The position numbers and the translations under genes were made by a program. Of a DNA stretch of 64,000 nt, positions 51,955 to 64,000 are shown piece by piece. The notes beneath the pieces are model-generated. The model saw only the letters and a list, made by a program, of their open reading frames with translations, had not been told where the DNA came from and did not search any database. This DNA is from Auanema rhodensis (lineage: Eukaryota; Nematoda; Chromadorea; Rhabditida; Rhabditidae): assembly GCA_964057225.1 (NCBI GenBank), contig OZ059895.1:930001-994000 (forward strand), in the 5' to 3' direction. The stretch's first letter is position 1. Every line of letters begins with the position of its first letter.

Positions 51955-54411
51955 TCAAACGATCATAACTAATTTTTGTATCAAGCGTTTCTCAATGTAG
52001 TATAGTACATTCGATGCGGATTTTTAAGCTGCGTCGATCTGTGTTATCAGATTTGCGCTAGCTTAAAAATGCACCGAGATATCAACTGATATAAGTTCAC
52101 ACTTATATCCTCGATTTTCACCCTGAAGAATTAATTTTTTCGTTGAATAACATTGTCCATCGTCTTTGCCTTGAAAAATGGAATCTAAAAACATCTACTT
52201 TTCGCTAAATTATTTTGAAATTTTTCGAAAAAATTTTTGTCAAAATGTTTTTGGAAGCAATGTTGAGTGTACATGGAAACTCAACATACACTAATGCATC
52301 ATTTTTCAAACGATCATAACTAATTTTTGTATCAAGCGTTTCTCAATGTAGTATAGTACATTCGATGCGGATTTTTAAGCTGCGTCGATCTGTGTTATCA
52401 GATTTGCGCTAGCTTAAAAATGCACCGAGATATCAACTGATATAAGTTCACACTTATATCCTCGATTTTCACCCTGAAGAATTAATTTTTTCGTTGAATA
52501 ACATTGTCCATCGTCTTTGCCTTAAAAAATGGAATCTAAAAACATCTACTTTTTGCTAAATTATTTTGAAATTTTTGGAAAAAATTTTTGTCAAAATGTT
52601 TTTGGAAGCAATGTTGAGTGTACATGGAAACTCAACATACACTAATGCATCATTTTTCAAACGATCATAACTAATTTTTGTATCAAACGTTTCTTAATGT
52701 AGTATAGTGCATTCGATGCGGATTTTTAAGCTGCGTCGATCTGTGTTATCAGATTTGCGCTAGCTTAAAAATGCACCGAGATATCAACTGATATAAGTTC
52801 ACACTTATATCCTCGATTTTCACCCTGAAGAATTAATTTTTTCGTTGAATAACATTGTCCATCGTCTTTGCCTTGAAAAATGGAATCTAAAAACATCTAC
52901 TTTTCGCTAAATTATTTTGAAATTTTTCGAAAAAATTTTTGTCAAAATGTTTTTGGAAGCAATGTTGAGTGTACATGGAAACTCAACATACACTAATGCA
53001 TCATTTTTCAAACGATCATAACTAATTTTTGTATCAAGCGTTTCTCAATGTAGTATAGTACATTCGATGCGGATTTTTAAGCTGCGTCGATCTGTGTTAT
53101 CAGATTTGCGCTAGCTTAAAAATGCACCGAGATATCAACTGATATAAGTTCACACTTATATCCTCGATTTTCACCCTGAAGAATTAATTTTTTCGTTGAA
53201 TAACATTGTCCATCGTCTTTGCCTTGAAAAATGGAATCTAAAAACATCTACTTTTCGCTAAATTATTTTGAAATTTTTCGAAAAAATTTTTGTCAAAATG
53301 TTTTTGGAAGCAATGTTGAGTGTACATGGAAACTCAACATACACTAATGCATCATTTTTCAAACGATCATAACTAATTTTTGTATCAAGCGTTTCTCAAT
53401 GTAGTATAGTACATTCGATGCGGATTTTTAAGCTGCGTCGATCTGTGTTATCAGATTTGCGCTAGCTTAAAAATGCACCGAGATATCAACTGATATAAGT
53501 TCACACTTATATCCTCGATTTTCACCCTGAAGAATTAATTTTTTCGTTGAATAACATTGTCCATCGTCTTTGCCTTAAAAAATGGAATCTAAAAACATCT
53601 ACTTTTTGCTAAATTATTTTGAAATTTTTGGAAAAAATTTTTGTCAAAATGTTTTTGGAAGCAATGTTGAGTGTACATGGAAACTCAACATACACTAATG
53701 CATCATTTTTCAAACGATCATAACTAATTTTTGTATCAAACGTTTCTTAATGTAGTATAGTGCATTCGATGCGGATTTTTAAGCTGCGTCGATCTGTGTT
53801 ATCAGATTTGCGCTAGCTTAAAAATGCACCGAGATATCAACTGATATAAGTTCACACTTATATCCTCGATTTTCACCCTGAAGAATTAATTTTTTCGTTG
53901 AATAACATTGTCCATCGTCTTTGCCTTGAAAAATGGAATCTAAAAACATCTACTTTTCGCTAAATTATTTTGAAATTTTTCGAAAAAATTTTTGTCAAAA
54001 TGTTTTTGGAAGCAATGTTGAGTGTACATGGAAACTCAACATACACTAATGCATCATTTTTCAAACGATCATAACTAATTTTTGTATCAAGCGTTTCTCA
54101 ATGTAGTATAGTACATTCGATGCGGATTTTTAAGCTGCGTCGATCTGTGTTATCAGATTTGCGCTAGCTTAAAAATGCACCGAGATATCAACTGATATAA
54201 GTTCACACTTATATCCTCGATTTTCACCCTGAAGAATTAATTTTTTCGTTGAATAACATTGTCCATCGTCTTTGCCTTGAAAAATGGAATCTAAAAACAT
54301 CTACTTTTTGCTAAATTATTTTGAAATTTTTGGAAAAAATTTTTGTCAAAATGTTTTTGGAAGCAATGTTGAGTGTACATGGAAACTCAACATACACTAA
54401 TGCATCATTTT
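51955..54411 (+). repeat. Trimeric higher-order repeat, two copies plus one monomer
   Basis: Monomers 148-150 and 151-153 match, 1,053 bp apart. The markers are AGTACATTCG (A53) at 52007, 52358, 53060, 53411 and 54113, and AAACGTTTCTTAATG in the third member (near 52684 and 53737). The order is [A53, TTTTCGCTAA], [A53, CTTAAAAAATGG, G272], [A31, TTCTTAATG]. Monomer 154 has A53 and G272 but the normal CTTGAAAAATGG. A53 is found nowhere else in the window. Confidence 0.85.
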
Positions 54412-55464
54412 TCAAACGATCATAACTAATTTTTGTATCAAACGTTTCTCAATGTAGTATAGTGCATTCGATGCGGATTTTTAAGCTGCGTCGATCTGTG
54501 TTATCAGATTTGCGCTAGCTTAAAAATGCACCGAGATATCAACTGATATAAGTTCACACTTATATCCTCGATTTTCACCCTGAAGAATTGATTTTTTCGT
54601 TGAATAACATTGTCTATCGTCTTTGCCTTGAAAAATGGAATCTAAAAAGATCTACTTTTTGCTAAATTATTTTGAAATTTTTCGAAGAAATTTTTGTCAA
54701 AATGTTTTTGGAAGCAATGTTGAGTGTACATGGAAACTCAACATACACTAATGCATCATTTTTCAAACGATCATAACTAATTTTTGTATCAAGCGTTTCT
54801 CAATGTAGTATAGTGCATTCGATGCGGATTTTTAAGCTGCGTCGATCTGTGTTATCAGATTTGCGCTAGCTTAAAAATGCACCGAGATATCAACTGATAT
54901 AAGTTCACACTTATATCCTCGATTTTCACCCTGAAGAATTAATTTTTTCGTTGAATAACATTGTCCATCGTCTTTGCCTTGAAAAATGGAATCTAAAAAC
55001 ATCTACTTTTTGCTAAATTATTTTGAAATTTTTCGAAAAAATTTTTGTCAAAATGTTTTTGGAAGCAATGTTGAGTGTACATGGAAACTCAACATACACT
55101 AATGCATCATTTTTCAAACAATCATAACTAATTTGTGTATTAAGCGTTTCTCAATGTAGTATAGTGCATTCGATGCGGATTTTTAAGCTGCGTCGATCTG
55201 TGTTATCAGATTTGCGCTAGCTTAAAAATGCACCGAGATATCAACTGATATAAGTTCACACTTATATCCTCGATTTTCACCCTGAAGAATTAATTTTTTC
55301 GTTGAATAACATTGTCCATCGTCTTTGCCTTAAAAAAAGGAATCTAAAAACATCTACTTTTTGCTAAATTATTTTGAAATTTTTCGAAAAAATTTTTGTC
55401 AAAATGTTTTTGGAAGCAATGTTGAGTGTACATGGAAACTCAACATACACTAATGCATCATTTT
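54412..55464 (+). repeat. Monomers 155-157, transition
   Basis: Monomer 155 has A31, G179-T204 and G276, like the fourth member of the tetramer zone but with G96. It also has a private AAAAGATCTAC near 54648. Monomers 156-157 are common types; 157 carries CTTAAAAAAAGG. Confidence 0.65.
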
Positions 55465-58400
55465 TCAAACGATCATAACTAATTTGTGTATTAAGCGTTT
55501 CTCAATGTAGTATAGTGCAATCGATGCGGATTTTTAAGCTGCGTCGATCTGTGTTATCAGATTTGCGCTAGCTTAAAAATGCACCGAGATATCAACTGAT
55601 ATAAGTTTACACTTATATCCTCGATTTTCACCCTGAAGAATTGATTTTTTCGTTGAATAACATTATCTATCGTCTTTGCCTTGAAAAATGGAATCTAAAA
55701 ACATCTACTTTTTGCTAAATTATTTTGAAATTTTTCGAAGAAATTTTTGTCAAAATGTTTTTGGAAGCAATGTTGAGTGTACATGGAAACTCAACATACA
55801 CTAATGCATCATTTTTCAAACAATCATAACTAATTTGTGTATCAAGCGTTTCTCAATGTAGTATAGTGCATTCGATGCGGATTTTTAAGCTGCGTCGATC
55901 TGTGTTATCAGATTTGCGCTAGCTTAAAAATGCACCGAGATATCAACTGATATAAGTTCACACTTATATCCTCGATTTTCACCCTGAAGAATTAATTTTT
56001 TCGTTGAATAACATTGTCTATCGTCTTTGCCTTGAGAAATGGAATCTAAAAACATCTACTTTTTGCTAAATTATTTTGAAATTTTTCGAAAAAATTTTTG
56101 TCAAAATGTTTTTGGAAGCAATGTTGAGTGTACATGGAAACTCAACATACACTAATGCATCATTTTTCAAACGATCATAACTAATTTTTGTATCAAGCGT
56201 TTCTCAATGTAGTATAGTGCATTCGATGCGGATTTTTAAGCTGCGTCGATCTGTGTTATCAGATTTGCGCTAGCTTAAAAATGCACCGAGATATCAACTG
56301 ATATAAGTTCACACTTATATCCTCGATTTTCACCCTGAAGAATTAATTTTTTCGTTGAATAACATTGTCCATCGTCTTTGCCTTGAAAAATGGAATCTAA
56401 AAACATCTACTTTTTGCTAAATTATTTTGAAATTTTTCGAAAAAATTTTTGTCAAAATGTTTTTGGAAGCAATGTTGAGTGTACATGGAAACTCAACATA
56501 CACTAATGCATCATTTTTCAAACGATCATAACTAATTTGTGTATTAAGCGTTTCTCAATGTAGTATAGTGCAATCGATGCGGATTTTTTAGCTGCGTCGA
56601 TCTGTGTTATCAGATTTGCGCTAGCTTAAAAATGCACCGAGATATCAACTGATATAAGTTTACACTTATATCCTCGATTTTCACCCTGAAGAATTGATTT
56701 TTTCGTTGAATAACATTGTCTATCGTCTTTGCCTTGAAAAATGGAATCTAAAAACATCTACTTTTTGCTAAATTATTTTGAAATTTTTCGAAGAAATTTT
56801 TGTCAAAATGTTTTTGGAAGCAATGTTGAGTGTACATGGAAACTCAACATACACTAATGCATCATTTTTCAAACAATCATAACTAATTTGTGTATCAAGC
56901 GTTTCTCAATGTAGTATAGTGCATTCGATGCGGATTTTTAAGCTGCGTCGATCTGTGTTATCAGATTTGCGCTAGCTTAAAAATGCACCGAGATATCAAC
57001 TGATATAAGTTCACACTTATATCCTCGATTTTCACCCTGAAGAATTAATTTTTTCGTTGAATAACATTGTCCATCGTCTTTGCCTTAAAAAAAGGAATCT
57101 AAAAACATCTACTTTTTGCTAAATTATTTTGAAATTTTTCGAAAAAATTTTTGTCAAAATGTTTTTGGAAGCAATGTTGAGTGTACATGGAAACTCAACA
57201 TACACTAATGCATCATTTTTCAAACGATCATAACTAATTTTTGTATTAAGCGTTTCTCAATGTAGTATAGTGCATTCGATGCGGATTTTTAAGCTGCGTC
57301 GATCTGTGTTATCAGATTTGCGCTAGCTTAAAAATGCACCGAGATATCAACTGATATAAGTTCACACTTATATCCTCGATTTTCACCCTGAAGAATTGAT
57401 TTTTTCGTTGAATAACATTGTCTATCGTCTTTGCCTTGAAAAATGGAATCTAAAAACATCTACTTTTTGCTAAATTATTTTGAAATTTTTCGAAAAAATT
57501 TTTGTCAAAATGTTTTTGGAAGCAATGTTGAGTGTACATGGAAACTCAACATACACTAATGCATCATTTTTCAAACGATCATAACTAATTTTTGTATCAA
57601 GCGTTTCTCAATGTAGTATAGTGCAATCGATGCGGATTTTTTAGCTGCGTCGATCTGTGTTATCAGATTTGCGCTAGCTTAAAAATGCACCGAGATATCA
57701 ACTGATATAAGTTTACACTTATATCCTCGATTTTCACCCTGAAGAATTGATTTTTTCGTTGAATAACATTGTCTATCGTCTTTGCCTTGAAAAATGGAAT
57801 CTAAAAACATCTACTTTTTGCTAAATTATTTTGAAATTTTTCGAAGAAATTTTTGTCAAAATGTTTTTGGAAGCAATGTTGAGTGTACATGGAAACTCAA
57901 CATACACTAATGCATCATTTTTCAAACAATCATAACTAATTTGTGTATCAAGCGTTTCTCAATGTAGTATAGTGCATTCGATGCGGATTTTTAAGCTGCG
58001 TCGATCTGTGTTATCAGATTTGCGCTAGCTTAAAAATGCACCGAGATATCAACTGATATAAGTTCACACTTATATCCTCGATTTTCACCCTGAAGAATTA
58101 ATTTTTTCGTTGAATAACATTGTCCATCGTCTTTGCCTTAAAAAAAGGAATCTAAAAACATCTACTTTTTGCTAAATTATTTTGAAATTTTTCGAAAAAA
58201 TTTTTGTCAAAATGTTTTTGGAAGCAATGTTGAGTGTACATGGAAACTCAACATACACTAATGCATCATTTTTCAAACGATCATAACTAATTTGTGTATC
58301 AAGCGTTTCTCAATGTAGTATAGTGCATTCGATGCGGATTTTTAAGCTGCGTCGATCTGTGTTATCAGATTTGCGCTAGCTTAAAAATGCACCGAGATAT

Positions 58401-61400
58401 CAACTGATATAAGTTCACACTTATATCCTCGATTTTCACCCTGAAGAATTAATTTTTTCGTTGAATAACATTGTCTATCGTCTTTGCCTTGAAAAATGGA
58501 ATCTAAAAACATCTACTTTTTGCTAAATTATTTTGAAATTTTTCGAAAAAATTTTTGTCAAAATGTTTTTGGAAGCAATGTTGAGTGTACATGGAAACTC
58601 AACATACACTAATGCATCATTTTTCAAACGATCATAACTAATTTTTGTATTAAGCGTTTCTCAATGTAGTATAGTGCAATCGATGCGGATTTTTTAGCTG
58701 CGTCGATCTGTGTTATCAGATTTGCGCTAGCTTAAAAATGCACCGAGATATCAACTGATATAAGTTTACACTTATATCCTCGATTTTCACCCTGAAGAAT
58801 TGATTTTTTCGTTGAATAACATTGTCTATCGTCTTTGCCTTGAAAAATGGAATCTAAAAACATCTACTTTTTGCTAAATTATTTTGAAATTTTTCGAAGA
58901 AATTTTTGTCAAAATGTTTTTGGAAGCAATGTTGAGTGTACATGGAAACTCAACATACACTAATGCATCATTTTTCAAACAATCATAACTAATTTGTGTA
59001 TCAAGCGTTTCTCAATGTAGTATAGTGCATTCGATGCGGATTTTTAAGCTGCGTCGATCTGTGTTATCAGATTTGCGCTAGCTTAAAAATGCACCGAGAT
59101 ATCAACTGATATAAGTTCACACTTATATCCTCGATTTTCACCCTGAAGAATTAATTTTTTCGTTGAATAACATTGTCCATCGTCTTTGCCTTAAAAAAAG
59201 GAATCTAAAAACATCTACTTTTTGCTAAATTATTTTGAAATTTTTCGAAAAAATTTTTGTCAAAATGTTTTTGGAAGCAATGTTGAGTGTACATGGAAAC
59301 TCAACATACACTAATGCATCATTTTTCAAACGATCATAACTAATTTGTGTATCAAGCGTTTCTCAATGTAGTATAGTGCATTCGATGCGGATTTTTAAGC
59401 TGCGTCGATCTGTGTTATCAGATTTGCGCTAGCTTAAAAATGCACCGAGATATCAACTGATATAAGTTCACACTTATATCCTCGATTTTCACCCTGAAGA
59501 ATTAATTTTTTCGTTGAATAACATTGTCTATCGTCTTTGCCTTGAAAAATGGAATCTAAAAACATCTACTTTTTGCTAAATTATTTTGAAATTTTTCGAA
59601 AAAATTTTTGTCAAAATGTTTTTGGAAGCAATGTTGAGTGTACATGGAAACTCAACATACACTAATGCATCATTTTTCAAACGATCATAACTAATTTTTG
59701 TATCAAGCGTTTCTCAATGTAGTATAGTGCATTCGATGCGGATTTTTAAGCTGCGTCGATCTGTGTTATCAGATTTGCGCTAGCTTAAAAATGCACCGAG
59801 ATATCAACTGATATAAGTTCACACTTATATCCTCGATTTTCACCCTGAAGAATTAATTTTTTCGTTGAATAACATTGTCCATCGTCTTTGCCTTGAAAAA
59901 TGGAATCTAAAAACATCTACTTTTTGCTAAATTATTTTGAAATTTTTCGAAAAAATTTTTGTCAAAATGTTTTTGGAAGCAATGTTGAGTGTACATGGAA
60001 ACTCAACATACACTAATGCATCATTTTTCAAACGATCATAACTAATTTGTGTATTAAGCGTTTTTCAATGTAGTATAGTGCAATCGATGCGGATTTTTAA
60101 GCTGCGTCGATCTGTGTTATCAGATTTGCGCTAGCTTAAAAATGCACCGAGATATCAACTGATATAAGTTCACACTTATATCCTCGATTTTCACCCTGAA
60201 GAATTAATTTTTTCGTTGAATAACATTGTCTATCGTCTTTGCCTTGAGAAATGGAATCTAAAAACATCTACTTTTTGCTAAATTATTTTGAAATTTTTCG
60301 AAAAAATTTTTGTCAAAATGTTTTTGGAAGCAATGTTGAGTGTACATGGAAACTCAACATACACTAATGCATCATTTTTCAAACGATCATAACTAATTTT
60401 TGTATCAAGCGTTTCTCAATGTAGTATAGTGCATTCGATGCGGATTTTTAAGCTGCGTCGATCTGTGTTATCAGATTTGCGCTAGCTTAAAAATGCACCG
60501 AGATATCAACTGATATAAGTTCACACTTATATCCTCGATTTTCACCCTGAAGAATTAATTTTTTCGTTGAATAACATTGTCCATCGTCTTTGCCTTGAAA
60601 AATGGAATCTAAAAACATCTACTTTTTGCTAAATTATTTTGAAATTTTTCGAAAAAATTTTTGTCAAAATGTTTTTGGAAGCAATGTTGAGTGTACATGG
60701 AAACTCAACATACACTAATGCATCATTTTTCAAACGATCATAACTAATTTGTGTATTAAGCGTTTCTCAATGTAGTATAGTGCAATCGATGCGGATTTTT
60801 AAGCTGCGTCGATCTGTGTTATCAGATTTGCGCTAGCTTAAAAATGCACCGAGATATCAACTGATATAAGTTTACACTTATATCCTCGATTTTCACCCTG
60901 AAGAATTGATTTTTTCGTTGAATAACATTGTCTATCGTCTTTGCCTTGAAAAATGGAATCTAAAAACATCTACTTTTTGCTAAATTATTTTGAAATTTTT
61001 CGAAGAAATTTTTGTCAAAATGTTTTTGGAAGCAATGTTGAGTGTACATGGAAACTCAACATACACTAATGCATCATTTTTCAAACAATCATAACTAATT
61101 TGTGTATCAAGCGTTTCTCAATGTAGTATAGTGCATTCGATGCGGATTTTTAAGCTGCGTCGATCTGTGTTATCAGATTTGCGCTAGCTTAAAAATGCAC
61201 CGAGATATCAACTGATATAAGTTCACACTTATATCCTCGATTTTCACCCTGAAGAATTAATTTTTTCGTTGAATAACATTGTCTATCGTCTTTGCCTTGA
61301 GAAATGGAATCTAAAAACATCTACTTTTTGCTAAATTATTTTGAAATTTTTTGAAAAAATTTTTGTCAAAATGTTTTTGGAAGCAATGTTGAGTGTACAT

Positions 61401-63888
61401 GGAAACTCAACATACACTAATGCATCATTTTTCAAACGATCATAACTAATTTTTGTATCAAGCGTTTCTCAATGTAGTATAGTGCATTCGATGCGGATTT
61501 TTAAGCTGCGTCGATCTGTGTTATCAGATTTGCGCTAGCTTAAAAATGCACCGAGATATCAACTGATATAAGTTCACACTTATATCCTCGATTTTCACCC
61601 TGAAGAATTAATTTTTTCGTTGAATAACATTGTCCATCGTCTTTGCCTTGAAAAATGGAATCTAAAAACATCTACTTTTTGCTAAATTATTTTGAAATTT
61701 TTCGAAAAAATTTTTGTCAAAATGTTTTTGGAAGCAATGTTGAGTGTACATGGAAACTCAACATACACTAATGCATCATTTTTCAAACGATCATAACTAA
61801 TTTGTGTATTAAGCGTTTCTCAATGTAGTATAGTGCAATCGATGCGGATTTTTTAGCTGCGTCGATCTGTGTTATCAGATTTGCGCTAGCTTAAAAATGC
61901 ACCGAGATATCAACTGATATAAGTTTACACTTATATCCTCGATTTTCACCCTGAAGAATTGATTTTTTCGTTGAATAACATTGTCTATCGTCTTTGCCTT
62001 GAAAAATGGAATCTAAAAACATCTACTTTTTGCTAAATTATTTTGAAATTTTTCGAAGAAATTTTTGTCAAAATGTTTTTGGAAGCAATGTTGAGTGTAC
62101 ATGGAAACTCAACATACACTAATGCATCATTTTTCAAACAATCATAACTAATTTGTGTATCAAGCGTTTCTCAATGTAGTATAGTGCATTCGATGCGGAT
62201 TTTTAAGCTGCGTCGATCTGTGTTATCAGATTTGCGCTAGCTTAAAAATGCACCGAGATATCAACTGATATAAGTTCATACTTATATCCTCGATTTTCAC
62301 CCTGAAGAATTAATTTTTTCGTTGAATAACATTGTCCATCGTCTTTGCCTTAAAAAAAGGAATCTAAAAACATCTACTTTTTGCTAAATTATTTTGAAAT
62401 TTTTCGAAAAAATTTTTGTCAAAATGTTTTTGGAAGCAATGTTGAGTGTACATGGAAACTCAACATACACTAATGCATCATTTTTCGAACGATCATAACT
62501 AATTTTTGTATTAAGCGTTTCTCAATGTAGTATAGTGCATTCGATGCGGATTTTTAAGCTGCGTCGATCTGTGTTATCAGATTTGCGCTAGCTTAAAAAT
62601 GCACCGAGATATCAACTGATATAAGTTCACACTTATATCCTCGATTTTCACCCTGAAGAATTGATTTTTTCGTTGAATAACATTGTCTATCGTCTTTGCC
62701 TTGAAAAATGGAATCTAAAAACATCTACTTTTTGCTAAATTATTTTGAAATTTTTCGAAAAAATTTTTGTCAAAATGTTTTTGGAAGCAATGTTGAGTGT
62801 ACATGGAAACTCAACATACACTAATGCATCATTTTTCAAACGATCATAACTAATTTTTGTATCAAGCGTTTCTCAATGTAGTAAAGTGCATTCGATGCGG
62901 ATTTTTAAGCTGCGTCGATCTGTGTTATCAGATTTGCGCTAGCTTAAAAATGCACCGAGATATCAACTGATATAAGTTCACACTTATATCCTCGATTTTC
63001 ACCCTGAAGAATTAATTTTTTCGTTGAATAACATTGTCCATCGTCTTTGCCTTGAAAAATGGAATCTAAAAACATCTACTTTTTGCTAAATTATTTTGAA
63101 ATTTTTCGAAAAAATTTTTGTCAAAATGTTTTTGGAAGCAATGTTGAGTGTACATGGAAACTCAACATACACTAATGCATCATTTTTCAAACGATCATAA
63201 CTAATTTGTGTATTAAGCGTTTCTCAATGTAGTATAGTGCAATCGATGCGGATTTTTTAGCTGCGTCGATCTGTGTTATCAGATTTGCGCTAGCTTAAAA
63301 ATGCACCGAGATATCAACTGATATAAGTTTACACTTATATCCTCGATTTTCACCCTGAAGAATTGATTTTTTCGTTGAATAACATTGTCTATCGTCTTTG
63401 CCTTGAAAAATGGAATCTAAAAACATCTACTTTTTGCTAAATTATTTTGAAATTTTTCGAAGAAATTTTTGTCAAAATGTTTTTGGAAGCAATGTTGAGT
63501 GTACATGGAAACTCAACATACACTAATGCATCATTTTTCAAACAATCATAACTAATTTGTGTATCAAGCGTTTCTCAATGTAGTATAGTGCATTCGATGC
63601 GGATTTTTAAGCTGCGTCGATCTGTGTTATCAGATTTGCGCTAGCTTAAAAATGCACCGAGATATCAACTGATATAAGTTCACACTTATATCCTCGATTT
63701 TCACCCTGAAGAATTAATTTTTTCGTTGAATAACATTGTCCATCGTCTTTGCCTTGAAAAATGGAATCTAAAAACATCTACTTTTTGCTAAATTATTTTG
63801 AAATTTTTCGAAAAAATTTTTGTCAAAATGTTTTTGGAAGCAATGTTGAGTGTACATGGAAACTCAACATACACTAATGCATCATTTT
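55465..63888 (+). repeat. Trimeric zone, right end of window
   Basis: Monomers 158-181 again follow the trimer marked by T144, at 55608, 56661, 57714, 58767, 60873, 61926 and 63330. The spacing is 1,053 bp except for one six-monomer and one four-monomer interval. T72 is present in monomers 161, 164, 167, 176 and 180. Monomers 158-163 match 122-127, and monomers 170-179 match 119-128. Monomer 164 has a T22-C28 front on an A56-T72-T144 body, a probable exchange product. Confidence 0.82.
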
Positions 63889-64000
63889 TCAAACGATCAT
63901 AACTAATTTGTGTATTAAGCGTTTCTCAATGTAGTATAGTGCAATCGATGCGGATTTTTTAGCTGCGTCGATCTGTGTTATCAGATTTGCGCTAGCTTAA
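63889..64000 (+). repeat. Partial monomer cut by the window edge
   Basis: This is the first 112 bp of monomer 182, of the G7-G22-T28, A40, A56, T72 type, identical in these sites to monomers 125, 161, 176 and 180. The array clearly continues beyond the window. Confidence 0.95.

Larger units (their letters stand above)
1..64000 (+). repeat. Satellite DNA array, 351-bp monomer, about 182.3 copies
   Basis: The window is filled end to end by one tandemly repeated unit. The anchor TCAAAC after ATGCATCATTTT recurs at 1, 352, 703, 1054, 1405 and onward to 63889. The phase arithmetic closes exactly: 182 x 351 plus four indels with net +6. All copies are head to tail; I saw no inverted copy, no foreign insertion and no unique sequence. 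A monomer counted by hand is 113 G+C of 351, about 32% GC. Copies differ mainly by substitutions at recurrent diagnostic sites, so divergence between copies is low, a few percent at most by eye. Stop codons occur in all frames of the typical monomer, so it is non-coding. Such arrays are usual for centromeric, pericentromeric or other heterochromatin of eukaryotes; which of these applies, and the species, cannot be read from the sequence. Strand is nominal. Confidence 0.98.

Noticed and set aside
1-64000. CRISPR array (regular repeats)
   Set aside because: The repeats are 351 bp and contiguous with no unique spacers, and composition and length fit satellite DNA, not a repeat-spacer array.
1-64000. 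Tandem protein-repeat gene or rDNA-like repeat
   Set aside because: 351 is divisible by 3, so a repeated protein was considered, but the typical monomer has stop codons in every frame. No rRNA or tRNA sequence is recognisable.

Overview
The whole window is one uninterrupted tandem array of a 351-bp satellite DNA monomer. All copies are head-to-tail in the same orientation, with no gap and no inserted element. Taking position 1 as phase zero, there are 182 complete monomers (1-63888) and a 112-bp partial copy (63889-64000), so the array runs past both edges. I see no protein gene, RNA gene, transposon, CRISPR array, telomere repeat or unique sequence. One monomer counted by hand is about 32% GC. 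The organism cannot be named from this. A long homogeneous array with a monomer of about 350 bp and higher-order structure suggests heterochromatin (centromeric, pericentromeric, subtelomeric or sex-chromosome) of a multicellular eukaryote such as an insect, other invertebrate or plant. That is inference.

Length is very constant: 178 of 182 monomers measure 351 bp. The exceptions are 352 bp (1405-1756), 356 bp (16148-16503), 352 bp (19663-20014) and 350 bp (24578-24927). Their net offset (+6) accounts exactly for the phase of the last copy. Most variation is substitution at a limited set of diagnostic sites. In monomer coordinates these include 7 G/A, 22 T/G, 28 C/T, 40 G/A, 56 T/A, 60-61 AT/TA, 72 A/T, 96 G/C, 144 C/T, 179 G/A with 204 T/C, 210 C/T, 219+225 (G,T or A,A), 221 A/G, 249 T/C, 272 C/G and 276 A/G.

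Reading these sites monomer by monomer shows a mosaic of local higher-order repeats (HORs), with the repeat number changing along the window: pentamer (2459-5968), dimer-like (6671-8074), nested 4/6/10-mer (8075-13690), dimers (13691-15094, 18259-21067, 23525-24927, 26332-27735), a five-copy tetramer zone (27736-34755), a 7-mer displacement (36160-39318), a dimer (39319-40722), trimers inside 9- and 12-mer displacements (41074-48444), a trimer (51955-54411) and trimers again (55465-63888). Two multi-monomer blocks recur far away: 13691-15796 matches 26332-28437, and 41776-45285 matches 59677-63186.

Each monomer carries three inverted repeats able to form hairpins or cruciforms (66-116, 134-155, 306-333) and a run of alternating A and T tracts (264-298). 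Nothing here acts as a set of genes. The biology to consider is satellite evolution by unequal exchange and segmental amplification, and a possible chromatin role.
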